Below, in pieces: positions 37,224 through 50,442 of a stretch of 64,000 nucleotides of DNA. How positions within the stretch are numbered: position 1 is the stretch's first letter; each line of letters begins with the position of its first letter. Origin of the DNA: Sipunculus nudus (Eukaryota; Annelida; Sipuncula; Golfingiida; Sipunculidae). The notes beneath the pieces were generated by a model. The model was not told where the DNA came from and did no database searches. It saw nothing but the letters and a program-made list of their open reading frames with translations. A program made the translations under genes and the position numbers. The stretch lies in contig CM049307.1 of assembly GCA_026874595.1 (NCBI GenBank), forward strand, positions 31,284,362-31,348,361, read 5' to 3'.

Positions 37224-39871
37224 TTGACCCCAATATTGGATCAAACTGAAAGAAAGATTTCTGGTTTTATGGAAACAGATATGCTGGCCTTTCTTGGAAA
37301 CAGATATATTTTGTGGCATCTGTATATGTTGCCTTATGCCATCATACACCCAACAAGGAGAGGACCTGAGCTACAACTGACTTTTAAAGCCTGTCCTGAC
37401 ATATTTTTCTTTTGGTCATAATGTGATCAGAGTATCAGAGTTAGACCTGTTTCCTGGTCATGAAACAAAATATATCCAAATCAGCTGGACAATGTATTGA
37501 ACAATCAGATTAAGAAGTGAGAAGTTTCACTATAATAGGAACATTTTCAGTGAAAAGCCCCATTGGATTTCTAAGCGATTCATGCCAAAATTTGCTGTTT
37601 TCATATTGATATGGAACCAAACTGGTGACTCCACAAGCAATACCTTCTTGTTTTACAAATTTAATTGTTATTTTCAGATTGACACCTATCATGTCAAAGT
37701 AACAGAAAGCAGCAGCCATAAATTTGACTGGCAGTTTAAAAAAAAAAGAAGAATGACCTTGAACTATTCCTACACTCATGTAGTCCTGCATAGTTTTATC
37801 AAAATTGGACAAAAGAATTGTTAACCAAAATCTGACAAAGAGTTTTGAAATTTCACATACTCTCATGATTACTCTTTTTCATGTTTTTATGAGATTTTCA
37901 TTCCAAGTGTCTAACTGCCTATTTGGTCTGACAAAATAACACCATTCCAAAAAGAGACACTAAGTTTGTGATATGTTGCATGCTTTTTAATTTTTTTTTT
38001 ACATTTCTGATTCCAAGGTGTCTATGAGGAACTGGTTGTAATGATGCCAGGTTTTATGGGCAGTGAGCCAGATGAAATGAAAATTGTAAAAAAATCCCAT
38101 AAGATTGTTCTCTAGAAAAGAAGAAAGAAAGACAGAAACAAAGAAAGATTGAAAGAAAGAAGTAGGAAGTATTCAGGATAGAAATGTCGAGATGTTGGGA
38201 GAGCCACAGTTTGATTTGAAGCACTGCAAAATTTAAAATGTGCCTACACAATCAAGGCCATTTATTATTAGTTTATCATTCCCTGGTCCTTTCCTTGTTT
38301 GAAACTGAATATTCACGAACACAACCCAACCAAAATCTTATTGTTCAGGATAGAGAACATGTTTGCTACACACATTATCTGTGGAATACTTTTAATTTGA
38401 ATAAGTTTTGGAATCATTTTCTTGAACAGATATTAACTGTCCAATAAAAGGAATAGCTTCTGGGAAAAATTTAAGGGGGAATGCTGGAAGTCAAACAGAT
38501 TATTAGTGTCTTGGTTTTGTCTGGACTGACAGCGACAACTTTGGTTTAGGGCTTGAAAGACCAGCAGAGAGATAAAAATATGGTTACAGTCAACAACGCA
38601 TCTCTGAGACCTGTAAACATGGGCATCTGAAGTAAAATAGAAACATCTAAATAGTTCATGCTGTTATACTAGACATAATATTGTTTTGTTAGGAAATTAC
38701 CTCAAATATAATTAGAGGTTTACTTTTACCTAAAACCAGATATCAGTAGCCACAGGGTAACCAAAATAGTTCAGTTCAGCCCGAATTGGGATACTGTAAT
38801 ATGAGTAAAATAATATGTTGCATAAGAAAGGTATGCTGTTATGGAGTGAAGGAAAAATTAGCTTGATGAACAGACAAACAGATTCTGAAGGTTTCTTTGA
38901 CAAGAGCAGTCAGATATTTGTGGAGTCAGCCAGATGGATCTGATGAGCACTATTGTTAAGAATTAAGGTAGCCAGATACAGTATGAAATGTAAGTGGTTA
39001 AATATGATTCTCTGAGAAGTCATGTGAGGGTTGACAAGAATAATAGGAACAGTATATTGGCTGATAAATCTAGTTTGACAATTTTTTAAAACTTTTTAGA
39101 CATTGAATCTGTTTTACTGACACAATGCTGGGAATGGTTGAAGTCAAACAGATAATAAGTGTGTCTTGGTATTGTCTGGAGTGAAAGTGACAACTTTGGT
39201 TTAGTACTTGGAAAGACCAGCAGAGGGATAGAAATATGGTTACAGTCAACAACGCATCTCTGAGACTTTTACCTGTAAACATGGGCATCTGAAGCAACTA
39301 GAAACATTAAATATGCTCATGTGGTTATACTGGATGTCATAAGGTTTTGTGAGGAAATTACCTCAAATATAATTACAGGTTCATTTTTACCTAAAACCAG
39401 GTATCAGTAGCCACAGGGTAACCAAAATAGTTCAGTTCAACCTGCATTGGGTCACAGTAAAATTGGTAAAATAATACATGTTACATAAGAAAGTTATGCT
39501 TTTATGGAGTGAACAGACAAACATATTCTGAAGGTTTGTTTGCCAAGAGCAGTCAGATATGTGTGGTGTAAGCCGGATAGCTCTGATGAGCAATATCGTG
39601 TAGGATTATGGGAGGCACATACAGCATGAAAATGTTAGTGGTTAGATATGATTCCCTGAAAAGTCATGTAAGTTTTGACAAAAATAAAGAGGAACTGTAT
39701 ATTGGATGATATGTCTAGTGTGACAATTTCTTTTGAATGTTTAGACATTGAATCTGTTTTACTGACAGCTGTGTATTTTGTGGTCCCTGTTTGTGATGGG
39801 GTGGGTCTTAAAATCTGTTGATTTGGTGATCAAATGGTTGATATGACACATATGAGTGTTGTGAGAAAAAA
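37224..39871 (+). repeat. Unit 15 (2,648 bp)
   Basis: Marks: a long A run near 37,737, TGATATGTTG near 37,970, CTTATTGTTC near 38,337, GAAGTAAAATAG near 38,630, TTTGACAAGAGC near 38,896 and TATGAAATGTAAG near 38,983. The A-run length opens a 118-codon minus-strand frame that other copies break. No gene is seen. Confidence 0.94.
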
Positions 39872-42514
39872 TTGACCCCAATATTGGATCAAACTGAAAG
39901 AAAGATTTCTGGTTTTATGGAAACAGATATGCTGGCCTTTCTTGGAAACAGATATATTTTGTGGCATCTGTATATGTTGCCTTATGCCATCATACACCCA
40001 ACAAGAAGAGGACCTGAGCTACAACTGACTTTTAAAGCCTGTCCTGACATATTTTTCTTTTGGTCATAATGTGATCAGAGTATCAGAGTTAGACCTGTTT
40101 CCTGGTCATGAAACAAAATATATCCAAATCAGCTGGACAATGTATTGAACAATCAGATTAAGAAGTGAGAAGTTTCACTATAATAGGAACATTTTCAGTG
40201 AAAAGCCCCATTGGATTTCTAAGCGATTCATGCCAAAATTTGCTGTTTTCATATTGATATGGAACCAAACCGGTGACTCCACAAGCAATACCTTCTTGTT
40301 TTACAAATTTAATTGTTATTTTCAGATTGACACCTATCATGTCAAAGTAACAGAAAGCAGCAGCCATAAATTTGACTGGCAGTTTAAAAAAAAGAATGAC
40401 CTTGAACTATTCCTACACTCATGTAGTCCTGCATAGTTTTATCAAAATTGGACAAAAGAATTGTTAACCAAAATCTGACAAAGAGTTTTGAAATTTCACA
40501 TACTCTCATGATTACTCTTTTTCATGTTTTTATGAGATTTTCATTCCAAGTGTCTAACTGCCTATTTGGTCTGACAAAATAACACCATTCCAAAAAGAGA
40601 CACTAAGTTTGTGATATGTTGCATGCTTTTTAATTTTTTTTTTACATTTCTGATTCCAAGGTGTCTATGAGGAACTGGTTGTAATGATGCCAGGTTTTAT
40701 GGGCAGTGAGCCAGATGAAATGAAAATTGTAAAAAAATCCCATAAGATTGTTCTCTAGAAAAGAAGAAAGAAAGACAGAAACAAAGAAAGATTGAAAGAA
40801 AGAAGTAGGAAGTATTCAGGATAGAAATGTCGAGATGTTGGGAGAGCCACAGTTTGATTTGAAGCACTGCAAAATTTAAAATGTGCCTACACAATCAAGG
40901 CCATTTATTATTAGTTTATCATTCCCTGGTCCTTTCCTTGTTTGAAACTGAATATTCACGAACACAACCCAACCAAAATCTTATTGTTCAGGATAGAGAA
41001 CATGTTTGCTACACACATTATCTGTGGAATACTTTTAATTTGAATAAGTTTTGGAATCATTTTCTTGAACAGATATTAACTGTCCAATAAAAGGAATAGC
41101 TTCTGGGAAAAATTTAAGGGGGAATGCTGGAAGTCAAACAGATTATTAGTGTCTTGGTTTTGTCTGGACTGACAGCGACAACTTTGGTTTAGGGCTTGAA
41201 AGACCAGCAGAGAGATAAAAATATGGTTACAGTCAACAACGCATCTCTGAGACCTGTAAACATGGGCATCTGAAGTAAAATAGAAACATCTAAATAGTTC
41301 ATGCTGTTATACTAGACATAATATTGTTTTGTTAGGAAATTACCTCAAATATAATTAGAGGTTTACTTTTACCTAAAACCAGATATCAGTAGCCACAGGG
41401 TAACCAAAATAGTTCAGTTCAGCCCGAATTGGGATACTGTAATATGAGTAAAATAATATGTTGCATAAGAAAGGTATGCTGTTATGGAGTGAAGGAAAAA
41501 TTAGCTTGATGAACAGACAAACAGATTCTGAAGGTTTCTTTGACAAGAGCAGTCAGATATTTGTGGAGTCAGCCAGATGGATCTGATGAGCACTATTGTT
41601 AAGAATTAAGGTAGCCAGATACAGTATGAAATGTAAGTGGTTAAATATGATTCTCTGAGAAGTCATGTGAGGGTTGACAAGAATAATAGGAACAGTATAT
41701 TGGCTGATAAATCTAGTTTGACAATTTTTTAAAACTTTTTAGACATTGAATCTGTTTTACTGACACAATGCTGGGAATGGTTGAAGTCAAACAGATAATA
41801 AGTGTGTCTTGGTATTGTCTGGAGTGAAAGTGACAACTTTGGTTTAGTACTTGGAAAGACCAGCAGAGGGATAGAAATATGGTTACAGTCAACAACACAT
41901 CTCTGAGACTTTTACCTGTAAACATGGGCATCTGAAGCAACTAGAAACATTAAATATGCTCATGTGGTTATACTGGATGTCATAAGGTTTTGTGAGGAAA
42001 TTACCTCAAATATAATTACAGGTTCATTTTTACCTAAAACCAGGTATCAGTAGCCACAGGGTAACCAAAATAGTTCAGTTCAACCTGCATTGGGTCACAG
42101 TAAAATTGGTAAAATAATACATGTTACATAAGAAAGTTATGCTTTTATGGAGTGAACAGACAAACATATTCTGAAGGTTTGTTTGCCAAGAGCAGTCAGA
42201 TATGTGTGGTGTAAGCCGGATAGCTCTGATGAGCAATATCGTGTAGGATTATGGGAGGCACATACAGCATGAAAATGTTAGTGGTTAGATATGATTCCCT
42301 GAAAAGTCATGTAAGTTTTGACAAAAATAAAGAGGAACTGTATATTGGATGATATGTCTAGTGTGACAATTTCTTTTGAATGTTTAGACATTGAATCTGT
42401 TTTACTGACAGCTGTGTATTTTGTGGTCCCTGTTTGTGATGGGGTGGGTCTTAAAATCTGTTGATTTGGTGATCAAATGGTTGATATGACACATATGAGT
42501 GTTGTGAGAAAAAA
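39872..42514 (+). repeat. Unit 16 (2,643 bp)
   Basis: Almost the same as unit 15 (same TGATATGTTG, CTTATTGTTC, GTAAAATAG and TTTGACAAGAGC), differing chiefly by a shorter A run near 40,385. It has AACAACACATC near 41,893, where other copies have AACAACGCATC, a CpG decay event. No gene is seen. Confidence 0.94.
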
Positions 42515-45155
42515 TTGACCCCAATATTGGATCAAACTGAAAGAAAGATTTCTGGTTTTATGGAAACAGATATGCTGGCCTTTCTTGGAAACAGATATAT
42601 TTTGTGGCATCTGTATATGTTGCCTTATGCCATCATACACCCAACAAGAAGAGGACCTGAGCTACAACTGACTTTTAAAGCCTGTCCTGACATATTTTTC
42701 TTTTGGTCATAATGTGATCAGAGTATCAGAGTTAGACCTGTTTCCTGGTCATGAAACAAAATATATCCAAATCAGCTGGACAATGTATTGAACAATCAGA
42801 TTAAGAAGTGAGAAGTTTCACTATAATAGGAACATTTTCAGTGAAAAGCCCCATTGGATTTCTAAGCGATTCATGCCAAAATTTGCTGTTTTCATATTGA
42901 TATGGAACCAAACCGGTGACTCCACAAGCAATACCTTCTTGTTTTACAAATTTAATTGTTATTTTCAGATTGACACCTATCATGTCAAAGTAACAGAAAG
43001 CAGCAGCCATAAATTTGACTGTCAGTTTAAAAAAAAGAATGACCTTGAACTATTCCTACACTCATGTAGTCCTGCATAGTTTTATCAAAATTGGACAAAA
43101 GAATTGTTAACCAAAATCTGACAAAGAGTTTTGAAATTTCACACACTCTCATGATTACTCTTTTTCATGTTTTTATGAGATTTTCATTCCAAGTGTCTAA
43201 CTGCCTATTTGGTCTGACAAAATAACACCATTCCAAAAAGAGACGCTGAGGATGTGAGATGTTGCATGCTTTTTAAATTTATTTTTACATTTCTGATTCC
43301 AAGGTGTCTATGAGGAACTGGTTGTAATGATGCCAGATTTTATGGGCAGTGAGCCAGATGAAATTGAAATTGTAAAAAAATCCCATAAGATTGTTCTCTA
43401 GAAAAGAAGAAAGAAAGACAAACAAAGAAAGATAGAAAGAAAGAAGTAGGAAATATTCAGGATAGAAATGTCGAGATGTTGGGAGAGCCACAGTTTGATT
43501 TGAAGCACTGCAAAATTTAAAATGTGCCTACACAATCAAGGCCATTTATTATTAGTTTATCATTCCCTGGTCCTTTCCTTGTTTGAAACTGAATATTCAT
43601 GAACACAACCCAACCAAAATCTTGATGTTCAGGATAGAGAACATGTTTGCTACACACATTATCTGTGGAATACTTTTAATTTGAATAAGTTTTGGAATCA
43701 TTTTCTTGAACAGATATTAACTGTCCAATAAAAGGAATAGCTTCTGGGAAAAATTTAAGGGGGAATGCTGGAAGTCAAACAGATTATTAGTGTCTTGGTT
43801 TTGTCTGGACTGACAGTGACAACTTTGGTTTAGGGCTTGAAAGACCAGCAGAGAGATAAAAATATGGTTACAGTCAACAACGCATCTCTGAGACCTGTAA
43901 ACATGGGCATCTGAAGTAAATAGAAACATCTAAATAGTTCATGCTGTTATACTAGACATAATATTGTTTTGTTAGGAAATTATCTCAAATATAATTAGAG
44001 GTTTACTTTTACCTAAAACCAGATATCAGTAGCCACAGGGTAACCAAAATAGTTCAGTTCAGCCCGAATTGGGATACTGTAATATGAGTAGAATAATATG
44101 TTGCATAAGAAAGGTATGCTGTTATGGAGTGAAGGAAAAATTAGCTTGATGAACAGACAAACAGATTCTGAAGGGTTCTTTGCCAAGAGCAGTCAGATAT
44201 TTGTGGAGTCAGCCAGATGGATCTGATGAGCACTATTGTTAAGAATTATGGTAGCCAGATACAGTATGAAAATGCAAGTGGTTAAATATGATTCTCTGAG
44301 AAGTCATGTGATGGTTGACAAGAATAATAGGAACAGTATATTGGCTGATAAATCTAGTTTGACAATTTTTTAAAACTTTTTAGACATTGAATCTGTTTTA
44401 CTGACACAATGCTGGGAATGGTTGAAGTCAAACAGATAATAAGTGTGTCTTGGTATTGTCTGGAGTGAAAGTGACAACTTTGGTTTAGTACTTGGAAAGA
44501 CCAGCAGAGGGATAGAAATATGGTTACAGTCAACAACGCATCTCTGAGACTTTTACCTGTAAACATGGGCATCTGAAGCAACTAGAAACATTAAATATGC
44601 TCATGTGGTTATACTGGATATCATAAGGTTTTGTGAGGAAATTACCTCAAATATAATTACAGGTTCATTTTTACCTAAAACCAGGTATCAGTAGCCACAG
44701 GGTAACCAAAATAGTTCAGTTCAACCTGCATTGGGTCACAGTAAAATTGGTAAAATAATACATGTTACATAAGAAAGTTATGCTTTTATGGAGTGAACAG
44801 ACAAACATATTCTGAAGGTTTGTTTGCCAAGAGCAATCAGATATGTGTGGTGTAAGCCGGATAGCTCTGATGAGCAATATCATGTAGGATTATGGGAGGC
44901 ACATACAGCATGAAAATGTTAGTGGTTAGATATGATTCTCTGAAAAGTCATGTAAGTTTTGATAAAAATAAAGAGGAACTGTATATTGGATGATATATCT
45001 AGTGTGACAATTTCTTTTGAATGTTTAGACATTGAATCTGTTTTACTGACAGCTGTGTATTTTGTGGTCCCTGTTTGTGATGGGGTGGGTCTTAAAATCT
45101 GTTGATTTGGTGATCAAATGGTTGATATGACACATATGAGTGTTGTGAGAAAAAA
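42515..45155 (+). repeat. Unit 17 (2,641 bp)
   Basis: Carries CACACACTCTC near 43,140, GACGCTGAGGATG near 43,243, the GACAAACAAAG purine tract, GTGATGGTTGAC near 44,309, GAGCAATCAG near 44,833 and TTTGATAAAAAT near 44,958. The same set recurs in unit 19. No gene is seen. Confidence 0.94.
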
Positions 45156-47803
45156 TTGACCCCAATATTGGATCAAACTGAAAGAAAGATTTCTGGTTTT
45201 ATGGAAACAGATATGCTGGCCTTTCTTGGAAACAGATATATTTTGTGGCATCTGTATATGTTGCCTTATGCTATCATACACCCAACAAGGAGAGGACCTG
45301 AGCTACAACTGACTTTTAAAGCCTGTCCTGACATATTTTTCTTTTGGTCATAATGTGATCAGAGTATCAGAGTTAGACCTGTTTCCTGGTCATGAAACAA
45401 AATATATCCAAATCAGCTGGACAATGTATTGAACAATCAGATTAAGAAGTGAGAAGTTTCACTATAATAGGAACATTTTCAGTGAAAAGCCCCATTGGAT
45501 TTCTAAGCGATTCATGCCAAAATTTGCTGTTTTCATATTGATATGTAACCAAACCGGTGACTCCACAAGCAATACCTTCTTGTTTTACAAATTTAATTGT
45601 TATTTTCAGATTGACACCTATCATGTCAAAGTAACAGAAAGCAGCAGCCATAAATTTGACTGGCAGTTTAAAAAAAAAAGAAGAATGACCTTGAACTATT
45701 CCTACACTCATGTAGTCCTGCATAGTTTTATCAAAATTGGACAAAAGAATTGTTAACCAAAATCTGACAAAGAGTTTTGAAATTTCACATACTCTCATGA
45801 TTACTCTTTTTCATGTTTTTATGAGATTTTCATTCCAAGTGTCTAACTGCCTATTTGGTCTGACAAAATAACACCATTCCAAAAAGAGACACTAAGTTTG
45901 TGATATGTTGCATGCTTTTTAATTTTTTTTTTACATTTCTGATTCCAAGGTGTCTATGAGGAACTGGTTGTAATGATGCCAGGTTTTATGGGCAGTGAGC
46001 CAGATGAAATGAAAATTGTAAAAAAATCCCATAAGATTGTTCTCTAGAAAAGAAGAAAGAAAGACAGAAACAAAGAAAGATTGAAAGAAAGAAGTAGGAA
46101 GTATTCAGGATAGAAATGTCGAGATGTTGGGAGAGCCACAGTTTGATTTGAAGCACTGCAAAATTTAAAATGTGCCTACACAATCAAGGCCATTTATTAT
46201 TAGTTTATCATTCCCTGGTCCTTTCCTTGTTTGAAACTGAATATTCACGAACACAACCCAACCAAAATCTTGATGTTCAGGATAGAGAACATGTTTGCTA
46301 CACACATTATATGTGGAATACTTTTAATTTGAATAAGTTTTGGAATCATTTTCTTGAACAGATATTAACTGTCCAATAAAAGGAATAGCTTCTGGGAAAA
46401 ATTTAAGGGGGAATGCTGGAAGTCAAACAGATTATTAGTGTCTTGGTTTTGTCTGGACTGACAGTGACAACTTTGGTTTAGGGCTTGAAAGACCAGCAGA
46501 GAGATAAAAATATGGTTACAGTCAACAACGCATCTCTGAGACCTGTAAACATGGGCATCTGAAGTAAAATAGAAACATCTAAATAGTTCATGCTGTTATA
46601 CTAGACATAATATTGTTTTGTTAGGAAATTACCTCAAATATAATTAGAGGTTTACTTTTACCTAAAACCAGATATCAGTAGCCACAGGGTAACCAAAATA
46701 GTTCAGTTCAGCCCGAATTGGGATACTGTAATATGAGTAAAATAATATGTTGCATAAGAAAGGTATGCTGTTATGGAGTGAAGGAAAAATTAGCTTGATG
46801 AACAGACAAACAGATTCTGAAGGTTTCTTTGACAAGAGCAGTCAGATATTTGTGGAGTCAGCCAGATGGATCTGATGAGCACTATTGTTAAGAATTAAGG
46901 TAGCCAGATACAGTATGAAATGTAAGTGGTTAAATATGATTCTCTGAGAAGTCATGTGAGGGTTGACAAGAATAATAGGAACAGTATATTGGCTGATAAA
47001 TCTAGTTTGACAATTTTTTAAAACTTTTTAGACATTGAATCTGTTTTACTGACACAATGCTGGGAATGGTTGAAGTCAAACAGATAATAAGTGTGTCTTG
47101 GTATTGTCTGGAGTGAAAGTGACAACTTTGGTTTAGTACTTGGAAAGACCAGCAGAGGGATAGAAATATGGTTACAGTCAACAACGCATCTCTGAGACTT
47201 TTACCTGTAAACATGGGCATCTGAAGCAACTAGAAACATTAAATATGCTCATGTGGTTATACTGGATGTCATAAGGTTTTGTGAGGAAATTACCTCAAAT
47301 ATAATTACAGGTTCATTTTTACCTAAAACCAGGTATCAGTAGCCACAGGGTAACCAAAATAGTTCAGTTCAACCTGCATTGGGTCACAGTAAAATTGGTA
47401 AAATAATACATGTTACATAAGAAAGTTATGCTTTTATGGAGTGAACAGACAAACATATTCTGAAGGTTTGTTTGCCAAGAGCAGTCAGATATGTGTGGTG
47501 TAAGCCGGATAGCTCTGATGAGCAATATCGTGTAGGATTATGGGAGGCACATACAGCATGAAAATGTAAGTGGTTAGATATGATTCCCTGAAAAGTCATG
47601 TAAGTTTTGACAAAAATAAAGAGGAACTGTATATTGGATGATATGTCTAGTGTGACAATTTCTTTTGAATGTTTAGACATTGAATCTGTTTTACTGACAG
47701 CTGTGTATTTTGTGGTCCCTGTTTGTGATGGGGTGGGTCTTAAAATCTGTTGATTTGGTGATCAAATGGTTGATATGACACATATGAGTGTTGTGAGAAA
47801 AAA
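45156..47803 (+). repeat. Unit 18 (2,648 bp)
   Basis: Resembles unit 15 in its middle and 3' half (long A run, TGATATGTTG, GTAAAATAG, TTTGACAAGAGC) but has TTATGCTATC near 45,267 and ATATGTAACC near 45,542 in its 5' part, as unit 20 does. TTATATGTGG near 46,307 is private. No gene is seen. Confidence 0.94.
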
Positions 47804-50442
47804 TTGACCCCAATATTGGATCAAACTGAAAGAAAGATTTCTGGTTTTATGGAAACAGATATGCTGGCCTTTCTTGGAAACAGATATATTTTGTGGCATC
47901 TGTATATGTTGCCTTATGCCATCATACACCCAACAAGAAGAGGACCTGAGCTACAACTGACTTTTAAAGCCTGTCCTGACATATTTTTCTTTTGGTCATA
48001 ATGTGATCAGAGTATCAGAGTTAGACCTGTTTCCTGGTCATGAAACAAAATATATCCAAATCAGCTGGACAATGTATTGAACAATCAGATTAAGAAGTGA
48101 GAAGTTTCACTATAATAGGAACATTTTCAGTGAAAAGCCCCATTGGATTTCTAAGCGATTCATGCCAAAATTTGCTGTTTTCATATTGATATGGAACCAA
48201 ACCGGTGACTCCACAAGCAATACCTTCTTGTTTTACAAATTTAATTGTTATTTTCAGATTGACACCTATCATGTCAAAGTAACAGAAAGCAGCAGCCATA
48301 AATTTGACTGTCAGTTTAAAAAAAAGAATGACCTTGAACTTTTCCTACACTCATGTAGTCCTGCATAGTTTTATCAAAATTGGACAAAAGAATTGTTAAC
48401 CAAAATCTGACAAAGAGTTTTGAAATTTCACACACTCTCATGATTACTCTTTTTCATGTTTTTATGAGATTTTCATTCCAAGTGTCTAACTGCCTATTTG
48501 GTCTGACAAAATAACACCATTCCAAAAAGAGACGCTGAGGATGTGAGATGTTGCATGCTTTTTTATTTTATTTTTACATTTCTGATTCCAAGGTGTCTAT
48601 GAGGAACTGGTTGTAATGATGCCAGATTTTATGGGCAGTGAGCCAGATGAAATGGAAATTGTAAAAAAATCCCATAAGATTGTTCTCTAGAAAAGAAGAA
48701 AGAAAGACAAACAAAGAAAGATAGAAAGAAAGAAGTAGGAAATATTCAGGATAGAAATGTCGAGATGTTGGGAGAGCCACAGTTTGATTTGAAGCACTGC
48801 AAAATTTAAAATGTGCCTACACAATCAAGGCCATTTATTATTAGTTTATCATTCCCTGGTCCTTTCCTTGTTTGAAACTGAATATTCATGAACACAACCC
48901 AACCAAAATCTTGATGTTCAGGATAGAGAACATGTTTGCTACACACATTATCTGTGAATACTTTTAATTTGAATAAGTTTTGGAATCATTTTCTTGAACA
49001 GATATTAACTGTCCAATAAAAGGAATAGCTTCTGGGAAAAATTTAAGGGGGAATGCTGGAAGTCAAACAGATTATTAGTGTCTTGGTTTTGTCTGGACTG
49101 ACAGTGACAACTTTGGTTTAGGGCTTGAAAGACCAGCAGAGAGATAAAAATATGGTTACAGTCAACAACGCATCTCTGAGACCTGTAAACATGGGCATCT
49201 GAAGTAAATAGAAACATCTAAATAGTTCATGCTGTTATACTAGACATAATATTGTTTTGTTAGGAAATTATCTCAAATATAATTAGAGGTTTACTTTTAC
49301 CTAAAACCAGATATCAGTAGCCACAGGGTAACCAAAATAGTTCAGTTCAGCCCGAATTGGGATACTGTAATATGAGTAGAATAATATGTTGCATAAGAAA
49401 GGTATGCTGTTATGGAGTGAAGGAAAAATTAGCTTGATGAACAGACAAACAGATTCTGAAGGTTTCTTTGCCAAGAGCAGTCAGATATTTGTGGAGTCAG
49501 CCAGATGGATCTGATGAGCACTATTGTTAAGAATTATGGTAGCCAGATACAGTATGAAAATGTAAGTGGTTAAATATGATTCTCTGAGAAGTCATGTGAT
49601 GGTTGACAAGAATAATAGGAACAGTATATTGGCTGATAAATCTAGTTTGACAATTTTAAAAACTTTTTAGACATTGAATCTGTTTTACTGACACAATGCT
49701 GGGAATGGTTGAAGTCAAACAGATAATAAGTGTGTCTTGGTATTGTCTGGAGTGAAAGTGACAACTTTGGTTTAGTACTTGGAAAGACCAGCAGAGGGAT
49801 AGAAATATGGTTACAGTCAACAACGCATCTCTGAGACTTTTACCTGTAAACATGGGCATCTGAAGCAACTAGAAACATTAAATATGCTCATGTGGTTATA
49901 CTGGATATCATAAGGTTTTGTGAGGAAATTACCTCAAATATAATTACAGGTTCATTTTTACCTAAAACCAGGTATCAGTAGCCACAGGGTAACCAAAATA
50001 GTTCAGTTCAACCTGCATTGGGTCACAGTAAAATTGGTAAAATAATACATGTTACATAAGAAAGTTATGCTTTTATGGAGTGAACAGACAAACATATTCT
50101 GAAGGTTTGTTTGCCAAGAGCAATCAGATATGTGTGGTGTAAGCCGGATAGCTCTGATGAGCAATATCGTGTAGGATTATGGGAGGCACATACAGCATGA
50201 AAATGTTAGTGGTTAGATATGATTCTCTGAAAAGTCATGTAAGTTTTGATAAAAATAAAGAGGAACTGTATATTGGATGATATATCTAGTGTGACAATTT
50301 CTTTTGAATGTTTAGACATTGAATCTGTTTTACTGACAGCTGTGTATTTTGTGGTCCCTGTTTGTGATGGGGTGGGTCTTAAAATCTGTTGATTTGGTGA
50401 TCAAATGGTTGATATGACACATATGAGTGTTGTGAGAAAAAA
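47804..50442 (+). repeat. Unit 19 (2,639 bp, shortest of the full type)
   Basis: Shares the mark set of unit 17 (GACGCTGAGG, GTGATGGTTGAC, GAGCAATCAG, TTTGATAAAAAT). It has private small losses: one base at CTGTGAATAC near 48,953 and two bases in the T/A run near 49,655. No gene is seen. Confidence 0.94.

Noticed and set aside
37510..37866. 118-codon minus-strand frame, the longest in the window (also 45,442-45,798), with 69-92 codon versions in other units
   Set aside because: The extension exists only where an A run has a certain length, and other copies are frameshifted there. The same DNA is also open on the plus strand. I recognise no domain. This looks like an open frame by chance in a repeated non-coding unit.
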